Below the pieces are notes generated by a model. That model saw only the letters and a list, made by a program, of their open reading frames with translations, was not told where the DNA came from and did no database searches. A program made the position numbers and the translations under genes. A DNA stretch of 64,000 bases from contig NZ_CP108458.1 in the NCBI RefSeq assembly GCF_036242395.1, positions 8,361,814-8,425,813 of the forward strand. The letters run 5' to 3'. This stretch comes from Kitasatospora sp. NBC_01266 (GTDB lineage: Bacteria > Actinomycetota > Actinomycetes > Streptomycetales > Streptomycetaceae). Shown here in pieces: positions 25,263 to 34,914 of this stretch. Each line of letters starts with the position of its first letter. Position 1 is the first letter of the stretch.

Positions 25263-26492
25263 CTTGTCGTTTTACCTCCGGTGATCATCTTCTGCGGCGT
25301 TCGGGTTCTCGCCTGTCCGTTCGCTATTGGTTGGTGACCAGGGCGAGTCCGACGTCGTAGACGGGGGCTGGGCGCCGGTTGGGCCGGCCGGGTGGACGCC
25401 CGGCACTGGGGCGGGAGGGTCTTGCAACGGCTGCTGGGCAGGGCAGAGTTGTGCGGATGTTGCGGAACCCGCGTCGGACCCGGGCTGGAGTGAGGCGTTC
25501 GGCAGGCTGGGGCCGCTCCCAGGGTCGGCGAAGGTCGGCGAAGGTCGGCGGACAAGGCTCTGGCGAGGCGGAGTTGGGTGTAGGCGGCCAGGACCAGGTG
25601 GGTCCAGCGGTCGGCCGCTGTGGTTTCGCGCAGGCGGGGGCGGGTCCAGCCGAGGGTCTGCTTGAGGAAGCGGAAGGTGTGTTCCAGGTCGAAGCGCCGT
25701 AGGAACGCGTGCCAGGCGGTGTCGATGTCGGTGTCCGCGTCGGCGGGGTGGGGTCGGAGAACCACAGCCAGACCGGCTTCGGGGTGCCGCCGGAGGGCAG
25801 GTGGTCGACGTCGAGGCGGATCAGGGTGCCCTCGATGGTGGGGAGTTGGCCGCGGTGTCCGCGCCGGGCTCCAGCCGCTTGGCGTCCAGCAGGGCCGTCC
25901 ACGAGGTCGGGCCCGACTCCAGGGTGGCGACGAAGGAGTAGGGCCAGCCTGGCACCATCTCGTGCGTGTTCTCGCGCCGGCCGTAGGTGTGGCAGAAGGA
26001 ACGGCCGTCGCTGGTGTTGGCGTCCGGCCGCAGCCAGGCGGACACGTCGACGGCGGGTACGATCCGTCCGCCAGGGCCGCGGGGCATGCTTCGGGCTGCG
26101 ATCGCGGACCGAAGGCGATCAGCATCGAGGTCTCCCCGGTTCAAGGCGGCGTAGAGGGAAGCGTGCGAGCGCCGGTGCTCCGGCGCCAGGGCCAGCTCGA
26201 CCAGGGCACGGACCGGACCGTCGGCGCACAGCAAGGCATCCGAGAGCTCAAACAGTGCGTCCGCGCGGCGGGGCATCGCGGCATACAAGTCCATTCGAAA
26301 GGAGGACAGTTCCGAGATTGCCTGCTGGCGAACGGCTTCAGGGACAACAATCGACACCGACGACCTCCGGCTCTGCTGTGCGACTCGACATCACACAGCG
26401 TGAGACGGAGGTCGTCGCCTTGTCCGGCAGATCCCCATGTGGGTGATCAGCTCGAACAACCTCGAGTCGATCACCGGAGGTAAAACGACAAG
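25263..26492. mobile_element. Insertion sequence with perfect terminal inverted repeats
   Basis: The ends are perfect inverted repeats of about 24 bp (left end CTTGTCGTTTTACCTCCGGT, right end its complement). The same five bases CTGAG sit immediately outside both ends (25258-25262 and 26493-26497), as expected for a target-site duplication. The element is about 1.23 kb and holds one frameshifted transposase gene. Confidence 0.75.
25324..26357 (-). pseudogene. IS transposase, frameshifted
   Basis: The N-terminal part (SIVVPEAVRQQAISELSSFR, LFELSDALLCADGPVRALVE, LALAPEHRRSHASLYAALNRG) and the C-terminal part (AWHAFLRRFDLEHTFRFLKQ, TLGWTRPRLRETTAADRWTHL) belong to one DDE transposase seen widely in streptomycetes, but are in different frames with at least one shift around 25830-25870. 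It fills the IS bounded by perfect terminal repeats. Without a second source of transposase the element should be immobile. Confidence 0.75.
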
Positions 26493-26608
26493 CTGAGAAG
26501 CCGTTGTCGTACCGAACTTGATCGGCGGGTTTCCGCAGTTCAGGCATGATGCCGGCATGGCGAGGCATGCTCGGGCCGTTGGGTTGTCCCGTTGGTGGAG
26601 GTGCCGGG

Positions 26609-27160
26609 ATGGCGTCGGTGGTGGGTCTCCTGGAGGAGCGGGAGCTGGCCGCGCGTGAGCGCGTGGAGGAGCTTCGGGAGGTGGCGGACCGGGTACTCGC
26701 TGAGCTCGCCGAAGCGGAGACGGCCTGGCACGAGTGGCTGATCGCCCGGCAGCGCGTTGGCGAGGTTCTGTCCGGGCCGCGGCCCGGACAGGCAGGTGAA
26801 GCCGGCCCGGGAGCCGGTGAGTCGTCCGGGCCGGAGCCCGCGACGAACGCGCCCGCCGAGGTTCCCCTACCGAGGGCCGCGCGATCGGGCTCGATCGTCC
26901 CGGTGTGGCGTCCCGCGCTTTCCGTGGACGCGCTCGCTCCCCACTACCAGCGCGTCCTCGCCATGCTCACCGAACAAGCATCCGGCGGGAAGCCAGTGAT
27001 GTCCTGTCAGGAGATCACCGCCGTACTCGGACTGGAGCCGGTTCCGGCAAGTGTGGAAGGAGTTCGGTCGAAGATGAAGCGGCTGGCCGACCGGGGCTGG
27101 GCCGACGAGCCCACCCCGGGATGGTTCACGCTCGCCGCCGGGCCAGCCGGCGGCTCATGA
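26609..27160 (+). CDS. Hypothetical protein with coiled-coil N-terminus and C-terminal winged helix
   Basis: 183 residues from the ATG at 26609. The first 50 residues are a predicted coiled coil (LLEERELAARERVEELREVADRVLAELAEAE), then a Pro/Gly linker, then a likely winged-helix segment (HYQRVLAMLTEQASGGKPVM ... VRSKMKRLADRGWADEPTPG). Similar small proteins are often found beside transposase genes in streptomycetes. The DNA-binding suggestion is structural inference; no function is known. An earlier ATG at 26546 is in frame but its residues are low complexity. Confidence 0.6.
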   Translation: MASVVGLLEERELAARERVEELREVADRVLAELAEAETAWHEWLIARQRVGEVLSGPRPGQAGEAGPGAGESSGPEPATNAPAEVPLPRAARSGSIVPVWRPALSVDALAPHYQRVLAMLTEQASGGKPVMSCQEITAVLGLEPVPASVEGVRSKMKRLADRGWADEPTPGWFTLAAGPAGGS

Positions 27161-27251
27161 GTATCGTCATCGACCACAGCACCATCTGCTCATGCACGGC
27201 GGGGCAGCGAATCGTCTCGTCCTCGCGTGATCGCCAACGAAAGAGCAACCA

Positions 27252-27870
27252 ATGCAACCGATTGTCCTATTCGACCTAGACGGCCTTTTGATCGACTCCG
27301 AGCCGATCTGGGACGCGGCAAAGCGCGAAGTGTTCGGTCCGCTTGGCCTGCACCTCACAACGGAGATGCAGGCGGCGACGCGCGGGCTGCGGCAAAGGGA
27401 CATGGTGGCCTACTGGTTCGATCGGGCCACCATTCAAGCCGACCCCGACGACGTCGAGCAGCAGATCGTGGCCGCCGTGTGCCGTGTGCCGTAGGTTGGA
27501 GGGAGTGGCGCTGAAACCCGGCGCCGAACACGCCGTCGCGGCGTGCGCGCGTGCATCGAGGGCGATGGCCGTCGTGTCATCTTCGCCGGAGTCGGTGATT
27601 CGGCATGCGCTCGCGAGCACCGGCCTTGACCGATCTTTCGATGCCGTGTTTTCGGCCGAAGACGACGAACACGGCAAGCCCCACCCGGGCGCCTATCTCC
27701 GCGCAGCCGCCGCCCTCGGCGCGTCACCCGACGAATGCATTGTGATCGAGGACTCGCTCAACGGCGTCCTCGCTGGCGTGTCGGCCCAGATGACGGTCGT
27801 CGCCGTTCCCGAGGCCGCCGATCGCTGCGATCCTTGCTTTGCGATAGCCACTCTGGCCTGCGTTCCGCGT
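27252..27870 (+). pseudogene. HAD-superfamily hydrolase, frameshifted
   Basis: The start (MQPIVLFDLDGLLIDSEPIW) is HAD motif I of a phosphatase/beta-phosphoglucomutase type. The frame is lost near 27492 and the rest continues in another frame (VVSSSPESVIRHALASTGLD, AEDDEHGKPHPGAYLRAAAA, CIVIEDSLNGVLAG). A small deletion around the junction also seems to have removed part of the cap. Non-functional as it stands unless the shift is a sequencing error. Confidence 0.75.
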
Positions 27871-27952
27871 AATTCAGGGGCCTGGAGGATCGAATCTGGG
27901 GTCTGACCTGGGCGGACATGGCTTCGGCCGCCTGGAGGGCGTTTCTCTAGGC

Positions 27953-29739
27953 GGTCGCGTTTCGGCTGGTCAGCGGGATGCGGGCTGAAGCGCGACGACC
28001 TGCTTGGGGATGGGGATCTGCAGCTTCGCGAGCAGGTCTCGCTGGGGCTTCGTCAGAGTGGTGACCTGCTGGAACGTTCCGGTGGGGCCGGTGAAGGTGC
28101 CCAGGTGGAGGCGGTCGAGCTCGCGTCGGATGTGCGGCCAGGTGTCGCCGGTGGTGGTCTCGGTGATCCGGATCAGCAGGAGGGCGAGCCAGCACAGGAT
28201 GACGTGGGCTCGGATGCGTTCTTCGAGTCGGTGGTAGACGGGCCGCAGGTCGATGATCTGCTTCATGTCGCGCCAGCCGCGCTCGACTTCGAGCAGTTGC
28301 TTGTAGCCCAGAGCGATGTCCTCGGCGCTCAGGTGGGGGTCCGAGCAGCGCAGGAGGTACTTCCCGTCGAGGTTCTCCTCCGCCTTGATCTTGGCCTGGT
28401 CGATGCGGAGCTTGCCGGCCGGGGTGGCGCGAAGGTAGCGGTTCAGGCCGGGCTTGTCGGCGATCCGGCCGCGCAGTTCGCCCCGCTTGAAGTCGCTGAG
28501 CTTGTCGGTATCGGTGATCAAGTCGGCTAGCTGGGCGACGAGTTGTTCGCGCATGTGTCTGTCACGCTCGGCTGCTTCGGGGTTGTGGCAGATCACGAAC
28601 CGGTCGGTGTCGGATATCCGCACCTCCTTGACGCGCATGTTCTCGCCCACGTCCTGGTAGCGGCCCTGCCGGGACAGGGCGGCCTGCACCTCGGGACTCC
28701 CTGAACGGAGCTTCTCGCCGATGATGTAGGCGTGGTCGCCCTTTCGCAGGTAGCGGCGGTTCTCGGCGGAGGAGAAACCGCGGTCGGCCACCCACACGAT
28801 CTTGGAGAGGGTCCAGTCCCGCATCTCGTCCTTGACCTGACGGATCAGGGTCTGGTCGGAAGCGTTGCCCGGCCAGCACCAGCAGCGGACCGGGATCCCG
28901 TCCCTGGTGACCGCCATGCCGATCACGATCTGCGGCAGGTCGTCGCGGGAGTCCTTCGACTTGCCGTAGGTCCGGAACCCGACCTGCTTCGCTTCGCCGT
29001 CCACATCCTCGGTGTTCAGGCGGCGGCCCGCGTCGTCCCGGGCGACGGGCTCGTCCGGCTCCTCCAACTCGAAGTAGGTGCTGGTGGTGTCGAAGAACAG
29101 CAGGTCCACCTCCAGGTTCAGCAGGTTCGCGACCTCGTCGAACACCTGCTTCTCCAGGTCGCCGGTCACCTCGTGCAGCCAGTCCATCGCCCGGTAGCAG
29201 GTGTCGTCGTCGGTTGCCGACAGGCCGTCGATGTGCACGTCGTTGGTGATCCAGTCCGCGGCCGCGAGCTTCGACGACGGCGCCAGCGCACGGTTGGCGA
29301 CCAGGGCGAACAGCACCCGCTCGGTGGTGGTCATGTCCCGTCGCCTGCCGCGCTTGGGCTGCCCGACCCGGCCCAGGATCTGGTCGATCCGCAGGCGGCG
29401 CCACAGCTGATCGAGCACGTAGGCACCGCCGAACGCGCGCGACGAGGTGAACTCCAGGTCCGACGCCGTGGTCGCGGCCGGGGCGTCACCCGGCTCCAGC
29501 AGCTTCGATAGAGACGCGACCAAGCGCCTGACCGCGTCGCGGTCCAGGTCGTCCTCGCGGCCGAAGGTGAACAGCACCTTCGGTACCGCCCGGCCCTTCA
29601 CCGGATCCCACTCGTTGTGGGCCAGGTGCAGGTACCGGACCGTCCCGGACTTGTTCTCCCGCTTCGTCGTCTTCACGTACACAGCTCCAGACGATAGGCC
29701 GAAGCCACAGGCCAGCGCAGCCAAATCACGGAAGTCGCG
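27953..29739. mobile_element. IS1634-type insertion sequence
   Basis: The element spans a complete transposase gene. The nine bases TCTCTAGGC occur directly on both sides (27944-27952 and 29740-29748), consistent with a target duplication or with the true ends lying inside it. Terminal inverted repeats are not obvious, so the exact ends are approximate. The right flank breaks another transposase remnant. Confidence 0.6.
27970..29682 (-). CDS. IS1634-family transposase, apparently intact
   Basis: About 570 residues. The start chosen is GTG at 29682 (VYVKTTKRENKSGTVRYLHL), where family homology begins; an ATG 14 codons upstream is also in frame. Signature regions include FGREDDLDRDAVRRLVASL, DLLFFDTTSTYFE (first catalytic Asp), KIVWVADRGFSSAENRRYLR (second Asp) and YKQLLEVERGWRDMKQIIDLRPVYHRLEERIRAHVI (DDE Glu region with the YREK-like helix). 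No frameshift or stop is visible, so this is probably an active or recently active copy, the only one in the window. Confidence 0.92.
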   Translation of the reverse strand: MYVKTTKRENKSGTVRYLHLAHNEWDPVKGRAVPKVLFTFGREDDLDRDAVRRLVASLSKLLEPGDAPAATTASDLEFTSSRAFGGAYVLDQLWRRLRIDQILGRVGQPKRGRRRDMTTTERVLFALVANRALAPSSKLAAADWITNDVHIDGLSATDDDTCYRAMDWLHEVTGDLEKQVFDEVANLLNLEVDLLFFDTTSTYFELEEPDEPVARDDAGRRLNTEDVDGEAKQVGFRTYGKSKDSRDDLPQIVIGMAVTRDGIPVRCWCWPGNASDQTLIRQVKDEMRDWTLSKIVWVADRGFSSAENRRYLRKGDHAYIIGEKLRSGSPEVQAALSRQGRYQDVGENMRVKEVRISDTDRFVICHNPEAAERDRHMREQLVAQLADLITDTDKLSDFKRGELRGRIADKPGLNRYLRATPAGKLRIDQAKIKAEENLDGKYLLRCSDPHLSAEDIALGYKQLLEVERGWRDMKQIIDLRPVYHRLEERIRAHVILCWLALLLIRITETTTGDTWPHIRRELDRLHLGTFTGPTGTFQQVTTLTKPQRDLLAKLQIPIPKQVVALQPASR

Positions 29740-29839
29740 TCTCTAGGCACTTTCGGCCCGCAGCGACAGCCTCACCACCCTGGCCTGCGACTTCACCCCG
29801 CTGACGTCTCCAGAACCGTCGAACTACGCGGAACGCGGG

Positions 29840-30050
29840 ACGGCGGCGACCCCCACCTGAGCGCCGAACTGGAGCGCCGTCAGGTCGGCTACGTCCTCGC
29901 CGTCTCACGCAAGCGACCGATCCCGACCCGCGCGGGCGTCTTCACGGCCGGCATGCTGGCCCACTGCCTCCCGAAGACTGCGTGGCAGCGACTTTCGGCC
30001 GGAGACGGCGCCAAAGGTCACCGCTTCTACGACTGGGCCCAAGTAACGAG
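29840..30050 (+). pseudogene. IS701-type transposase fragment
   Basis: The plus strand encodes LERRQVGYVLAVSRKRPIPT then LPKTAWQRLSAGDGAKGHRFYDWA, the central RQVGYVLAV and GAKGxRxYDWA motifs of IS701-type transposases. Both ends are missing; the left is cut by the IS1634 element. Confidence 0.7.
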
Positions 30051-30059
30051 CCGACAGGA

Positions 30060-30420
30060 TCAGCGCCGGTCGGATCGGCCAGGCCACCAGGGCAGACCAG
30101 GCCGACAATCCGCCGAATCGTGGCGGCACTCGGCGCGACGCGCACGCTCAACGACCCTACGACCCTACGACCCAGGCACCCAGGCGGGCCAGGGCATGCT
30201 GCGGCGCGTTCGCGGACCACTGGCCGATAGCCGTATACGAGCATGCGCCGGCGACAACCGCCGAGGCGGCAACCAGCAGCACCGCCACGAACGGGTGACG
30301 CACACCGCGCCGCCGACGCGGATCCGGCAACAGCCGCAACCGCTCCACCAGCGACAACCCTGCGGTGTCCTCCAGAGCGGGCGAGTTGATCAGACAGGCG
30401 GTGGCAGACTGACGACACAT
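30060..30420 (-). pseudogene. ISAs1-type transposase N-terminal fragment
   Basis: SLVERLRLLPDPRRRRGVRH then HPFVAVLLVAASAVVAGACSYTAIGQWSANAPQHALARLG is the N-terminal DDE_Tnp_1-associated region of ISAs1-family transposases. It runs out of frame near 30170 and the catalytic part is absent. Confidence 0.7.
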
Positions 30421-30534
30421 CGAAGTTCCGGTGGTGTGAGGCGACTTGGGAAGGTCACCCCCGTTCAGCCGGAGCTTCGCTGCGTGCGTGACGGCCCAGC
30501 CCGCGTTCCTTGGACCGCCGCGACCTGCGGACCC

Positions 30535-30933
30535 TCAGGCCTGGTCGTACCAGGAGAACGCCGCGATCCGCCAGCCCTCCGGGGTGCGGACGAACTGGAT
30601 GGTCTTGGTCCCGCCGCCCTCGAACGGCTCGCCGTCCAGGACGCCGGCCTTCCGGTACTCGCCGAAGCGCGACGCGATGTCGCCCGCGATCTCGGTTCGC
30701 TCGGAGGTCTCCCACTCCGAGAACTCGACCAACCGGCCGTCGGCGAGCAGGCGTTCGCGCGGCTCGATGAACTCGTCCACGGCGTAGACCGTGTACTTCG
30801 GCCCGGTCAGCACGATCACACCACCCGGAATGACCAGCCGACGGATCCGGGCCACGTCCGCGGCCTTGCCGCCGCGGTTGTCGAAGGCTCCGAAGAACTC
30901 GGCGGTTATCGCGTCAATCTCGATCTTGGACAT
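30535..30933 (-). CDS. NTF2-like/DUF4440-type protein
   Basis: 132 residues with a SnoaL/NTF2-like pattern: an N-terminal helix (IDAITAEFFGAFDNRGGKAA), a strand pair around VLTGPKYTVYAVDEFIEPRE, and the final sheet TKTIQFVRTPEGWRIAAFSWYDQ. Proteins of this fold are small cone-shaped enzymes or binding proteins with varied roles. The gene looks intact and stands alone among transposase fragments. Confidence 0.75.
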   Translation of the reverse strand: MSKIEIDAITAEFFGAFDNRGGKAADVARIRRLVIPGGVIVLTGPKYTVYAVDEFIEPRERLLADGRLVEFSEWETSERTEIAGDIASRFGEYRKAGVLDGEPFEGGGTKTIQFVRTPEGWRIAAFSWYDQA

Positions 30934-30967
30934 GGCGCGACAGTAACACCGTTGGGGGGCAACGGAC

Positions 30968-31450
30968 ATGGCGTCGAGGCAACTTCGACCCAGGGCACCC
31001 ACGAGATCACGCGACTTTGCAACAGCCCTGCGGGACAGCCATACCGACTGGCTGGGGGAAAGCGACCTGGAATCCGCGTATACGGGCCGCTTCAGACGAC
31101 GCCAGGCCGCAGAGGAACACCTGGCGGCAATGGCCGACGAGCTGGCAGGACACCTGCGGCGCCACGACGCGAACATCTGGATCACGGTCACCGCCGCCGC
31201 GTCGATGCCGTCCAATGCCACCACGGACCGAACCGTCGACCGACCCGTCGACCGAACCGTCGACCGACCCGTCGACCGAACCGTCGACCGACCCGTCGAC
31301 CGAACCGCGCCCGAGCCGAGCCTGCTCTCCGCGCTCCCACTACTTCCCGACGAAAGCCTGCTCCACCAAGCCTTCGACGGCGGGTTGCCCGCCCGAGGGT
31401 CGGTCTGCGGCGCGCGGTGGTCAGCACCGACCTGCCCTACACCGGCCTGA
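30968..31450 (+). CDS. Hypothetical protein with internal Asp-Arg repeat
   Basis: A 160-codon frame from ATG. The first 80 residues are helix-prone (RDFATALRDSHTDWLGESDL, RRQAAEEHLAAMADELAGHLR). A 24-bp tandem repeat then encodes TVDRPVDR units repeated about three times. The last 50 residues are less convincing. No family is recognised, and the surroundings are decayed, so it may be a broken gene. Confidence 0.3.
   Translation: MASRQLRPRAPTRSRDFATALRDSHTDWLGESDLESAYTGRFRRRQAAEEHLAAMADELAGHLRRHDANIWITVTAAASMPSNATTDRTVDRPVDRTVDRPVDRTVDRPVDRTAPEPSLLSALPLLPDESLLHQAFDGGLPARGSVCGARWSAPTCPTPA
31227..31307. repeat. 24-bp tandem repeat, about 3.4 copies
   Basis: The unit is two 12-base halves differing by one base (ACCGAACCGTCG and ACCGACCCGTCG). 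As length is a multiple of three, copy changes keep the frame of the overlapping reading frame, adding VDR units. Confidence 0.85.
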
Positions 31451-32026
31451 GCACGAGGGGGCACATCGAGCTCTTCCACGGCGGCTCCTTCGCCGGAACC
31501 CCGAACGCGTCCCATCCCGACACTGTGAGGCAGGTTCGCTACCTTGTCCAAAGTCGGCTTGAACGCGCGATACATGATCTGGTGACCGTTGCCGCACTGC
31601 ATGCCCGCCGACAGCACGCCGATGGACTCCTACAGATCCGTGCCACCATCCAGGCCCCCGAGCACGGTCACAACGCCAAGGAAATCGCCCTCACTCACCA
31701 ATTCCACAACGCGAGGGCGAGCACACCCGAACCCGTCGCCGACAGCATCGCCTTGCGCTGGATAGCCCCTGTCACGGGCGAAGGCCCACTCGTCGACCTC
31801 GTGTCCTCGAACGACGCGAGAAACCGCCTGACCAGGCAGCTCGCCCTCGACCTGGTCCACCAGTTTGCGGTTCCCTCGGTGAGGACCCTGTAGCCCGCGC
31901 GCAGGCCGACCGGCCCGGCCACGGCGGCCTTGCCCGGGCACGCGCCCACGACGACCCCGTTCCGCCGACGAGAGCCAGCTCACCTTCCGTATCCCAGCCT
32001 GACGGAGAACCACGTGCACCGACCTG
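31451..32026. other. No convincing gene
   Basis: Open frames run on both strands (for example 31440-31893 plus and 31695-31949 minus), but none has recognisable motifs or a clear ribosome binding site. Confidence 0.4.
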
Positions 32027-32540
32027 TCATCGCGCCCATCCCCGAGAGCCCCGCCGGCCAGGCACGCACAGCAGCCGATCGCTCTCGGCGTTCTCGTCGC
32101 GGTAGACGATGAGGGCCGGTCCCGCACCGCTGAGGTGGCCAGGGAACTTCTGGTCCGGCTCCCAGCCCTTGCCCGCGATGAAGCTGGTCGCCCACAGGTT
32201 CTGGTCGCCGCTGCCGTAGCCGCGGTGGACGAGGTGGAGGGCGCCGTTGTAACCGCACGGGGCCGGGTTGGACGCCGACTCGTGGGCGGGCATCTGCCGG
32301 TCCTGGCTCCAACTGGAGCCGTCGTAGGTGGCGTGTCAGAGTCTGTGGCTGTTGCCGGCACGGGTGCACGAGATGGAGCTTGCCGTCGTGGACCGCCAGC
32401 GCTGGCCTTGGGTGAGTTGCCGAGCGTGCCGCCGGTGGTCGTGCGGCTCGCCGAAGTCCAGGCCGTGCACCGGCGGTTCGAATCCGGAGCCTCGCACGGC
32501 AAGTCGGTGCTCGCGGTCACCGAGCTGAGCTCGGACTGAC
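32027..32540 (-). pseudogene. Lectin-like beta-propeller fragment
   Basis: Minus-strand pieces read YDGSSWSQDRQMPAHESAS and GYNGALHLVHRGYGSGDQNL followed by LWATSFIAGKGWEPDQKFPG, repeats of the secreted fucose-lectin-like propeller type common in streptomycetes. A stop (TGA where TGG is expected) and a frame change near 32335 break it, and both ends are missing. Confidence 0.6.
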
Positions 32541-32552
32541 GCGGTCATGCGT

Positions 32553-32600
32553 CGCACCGGCAGGTGGCCAGGCCGGAACGGGCGGCCACCTGCCGGTGCG
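32553..32600. terminator. Long hairpin
   Basis: A perfect 17-bp inverted repeat (CGCACCGGCAGGTGGCC and its complement) around a 14-base loop. It lies just past the end of the leftward phosphatase fragment and is probably its former terminator. Confidence 0.7.
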
Positions 32601-32605
32601 AGCGG

Positions 32606-32896
32606 TCAGCTCCGGTCGAAGCAGCGATCCAGTTCGTTCAGGTCGTAGAAGTAGCTGCCGCTGGCGATGGGTCGGCAGGAGGGCTTGAACGCCGTCTGCT
32701 TCTCGTTGTCGAGCATGCGCACCAGGTGCCGGGTGCCCTCGCCGCCCTCGGGGGTGCCCGTGTACAGGTCCCACTGCACGTTCGCGGCCATTGGGGCGAC
32801 GCGTGAGCCTTCGCGTGTCCGCAGTGACAGGGCGTGCCATCGGGTTCTGCCCGGCGTGCCCGCCGTGGGCGTAATGAAGGTCATCACCGCAGTCAT
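32606..32896 (-). pseudogene. Histidine-type acid phosphatase C-terminal fragment
   Basis: The end of a histidine acid phosphatase: SRVAPMAANVQWDLYTGTPE, HLVRMLDNEKQTAFKPSCRP and SYFYDLNELDRCFDR. The RHG catalytic motif that begins such enzymes is missing, so it is a remnant. Confidence 0.6.
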
Positions 32897-32913
32897 CGAT
32901 CATCCTGTTAGCC

Positions 32914-33531
32914 GTGAGCAGCGATGAAGCGGACGACAGCGGCCTGGACCGGCTGGCCACTCTGTCGGACGGCATCTTCGCCATCGCCATGACGCTGCTG
33001 GTGCTCGACATTCACGTGACTCCCGGGCTGGACGCGGCCGGTTTCCGCCGCATGGTGCACGGGTTGCTGCCGAACATCGGCGCCTACGGGTTGAGCTTCG
33101 CCATCCTTGCCGGCGTCTGGCGCGACCACCGCCGGATCCTCCAACTCGCCGGGCCACTGGGCACGCTGTCCGTGCGGCTCGCGCTTGCCGGGCTGGGCGT
33201 CATCGCACTGCTTCCCTTCCCCACCACGATGTTGTCCGAGTACGCCTCGCAGTCCCTGGCCGTCACCGTCTACGCGGGCACCATCATCGTCATCGACCTG
33301 CTGCAACTCGCGCTGCTCTTGTCGATTCGGCGTGGTCCGGGGCGGGCTCGTCCCTCTGACGAGCGTGTCGGCCGGAAGATCGTCATGGACCTGGGCACGA
33401 ACATCGTGGTCTTCGGCGCGACGGTACCGATCGCCTTTGCCTCACCCTCGGCGGCGATCTGGAGCTGGGTGGCCCTGCTTCCCCTCAGGATCGCGCTCGG
33501 AAGGCGCGAAGCTGCCCGGGGACGTCGGTGA
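32914..33531 (+). CDS. TMEM175/DUF1211-type membrane channel protein
   Basis: 205 residues from a GTG start. The first membrane helix carries the family signature RLATLSDGIFAIAMTLLVLDI (usually R..xxFSDxVFAIAxTLLVL), in which the Phe-Ser-Asp-like motif lines the pore of bacterial TMEM175 potassium channels. Five to six hydrophobic segments follow. The final helix ends in RIALGRREAARGRR. Potassium conduction is inferred from the family. It appears complete and monocistronic. Confidence 0.82.
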   Translation: MSSDEADDSGLDRLATLSDGIFAIAMTLLVLDIHVTPGLDAAGFRRMVHGLLPNIGAYGLSFAILAGVWRDHRRILQLAGPLGTLSVRLALAGLGVIALLPFPTTMLSEYASQSLAVTVYAGTIIVIDLLQLALLLSIRRGPGRARPSDERVGRKIVMDLGTNIVVFGATVPIAFASPSAAIWSWVALLPLRIALGRREAARGRR

Positions 33532-33616
33532 GAGGCCTTCGGGCAGGTCGCTCAACCGCGACCGCTCATCGTCGTCCGGCCCGGGCTTGAGACCTGGTCG
33601 TCCTCGGCCGCGACGG

Positions 33617-33671
33617 CTCGGGGCGGGCGGGCGTGGGCCGCCGGCGGGCCCGCACCCGCCCCCGCCCCGAG
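33617..33671. terminator. Imperfect GC-rich hairpin
   Basis: CTCGGGGCGGGCGGGCG pairs imperfectly with CCGCCCCCGCCCCGAG-type sequence across a short loop, about 85 bp downstream of the TMEM175-like gene. The rest of 33532-33889 has no convincing gene. Confidence 0.45.
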
Positions 33672-33889
33672 CGACAGCTCCCGATCGATCAGCGGGCAGC
33701 GCGCGTACATCTGCCCCGAGTCGGCGCTGAGGCCCGCCTCCGCGCCACGAGAACAAATTCACGCCGCTGCGTCCGGACGGGTGGCCGACTGGTGGCGCCG
33801 GCCTCATTGATTCGTGTACTGGGCTGTGTTGCTGTGCGACCCGCACCAGCTCCCGGAGGACACCGACGACCATCCCCGCCCTGGACTAC

Positions 33890-34172
33890 TTGGCGACCCG
33901 CTACTCCCTGGCCCATGCCTACTGGATGGCCCGGGCGGCCGGGCTGGCCGTGCAGGACCCGGATGGTAGTGAGGCCCAGGCCCGGACCTGGGGCTTCGAA
34001 CAGGTCCGGTGCTTCGAGTCGCCGCACAAGATGCCGTTCCCGATCGAGGACACCCAGGCCTACACCATGGCCAGCGACCGCATGGTCGTCACCGGGTTCC
34101 GGGACACCGAGGTCCTGAAGATCTACGACTGGCTGACGGACGTCGACATCCCGCCCGTCCCCGAGCCCCACC
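33890..34172 (+). pseudogene. Lipase-family N-terminal fragment
   Basis: About 94 residues: RYSLAHAYWMARAAGLAVQD, ARTWGFEQVRCFE, PFPIEDTQAYTMASDRMVVT then GFRDTEVLKIYDWLTDVDIP. This matches the start of class-3-type lipases, where the last part precedes the catalytic GHSLGG region. That region is missing; after codon about 94 the sequence jumps into an unrelated frame. Confidence 0.6.
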
Positions 34173-34173
34173 C

Positions 34174-34910
34174 AGGTCGACCTCCACCCCAACCAGTTCA
34201 CCCCCGACCAGCTGTGCCAGGCCGCGTCGGCCGCCGGCAGCAAGCTCCTCTTCCATGAGTCCACGGTCTTCGACGCCCTGCAGTTCCTCACCGAACTCGA
34301 CCTCGACGACGACTTCGACCCCGACGACTTCCCGACCGAGCCTCATAACGGCGACGACCCCAGCACCCGCGAAGCCGGAACCGGCGGGGACGAGGACGAT
34401 GAGGCGGCGACAGCCGAGCTGCGCAGGCTCCACGGTTGGGCATGGCGACAGCAGGGCAAGCTGGCCGGCCTCGAAGTGTGCGTGGCCGCTGACGGCGTCA
34501 CGCTCCGCTGGAACCGGTTGGCCAACTGGGCTCGCGAGATGCTCCAGACCGCCGAGCAGCTCAAGGCCGAGGAGACCGAAGCCGCCTATCAGGAGAAGGA
34601 ACTCGCCGAGCAGGAGCAACAGAGTGCCATCACGCGCCTGGCCGCGCTGCTGCAAGACCACCCGGACTTCCGTCAGGCCACCACCAGGACCGCCCGCTAC
34701 CCGGCAGCCGAGCACCTCCACCCGGCTTCCGGCCCTGACGACCAGAACTGGCGCCGGGTCACCTGGCGGGCCGTCGACCAGGCCACCGAAACCACCCTCC
34801 AAGCCGCAGCCGAGATCTTCGCCACCTACGCCGACCAGCGCGAGCAACTCGCCGACGAACTCCTGCTGGAACCGCTCCGCCCCCGACCAGAGTCTTCGCG
34901 AGGACGCTGA
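34174..34910 (+). pseudogene. Truncated gene for an unknown acidic/coiled-coil protein
   Basis: A continuous 245-codon coding frame without a proper start (QVDLHPNQFTPDQLCQAASA ... LRRLHGWAWRQQGKLAGLEV ... EMLQTAEQLKAEETEAAYQE). It has an acidic stretch rich in Asp and a Glu/Gln-rich coiled coil. It begins abruptly at the junction with the lipase fragment, so its 5' end was lost. GTG at 34476 could give a shorter product. No family recognised. Confidence 0.45.
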
Positions 34911-34914
34911 GCCT

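Noticed and set aside
31227..31307. CRISPR array
   Set aside because: It is a contiguous tandem repeat without unique spacers, and no cas gene is present anywhere in the window.
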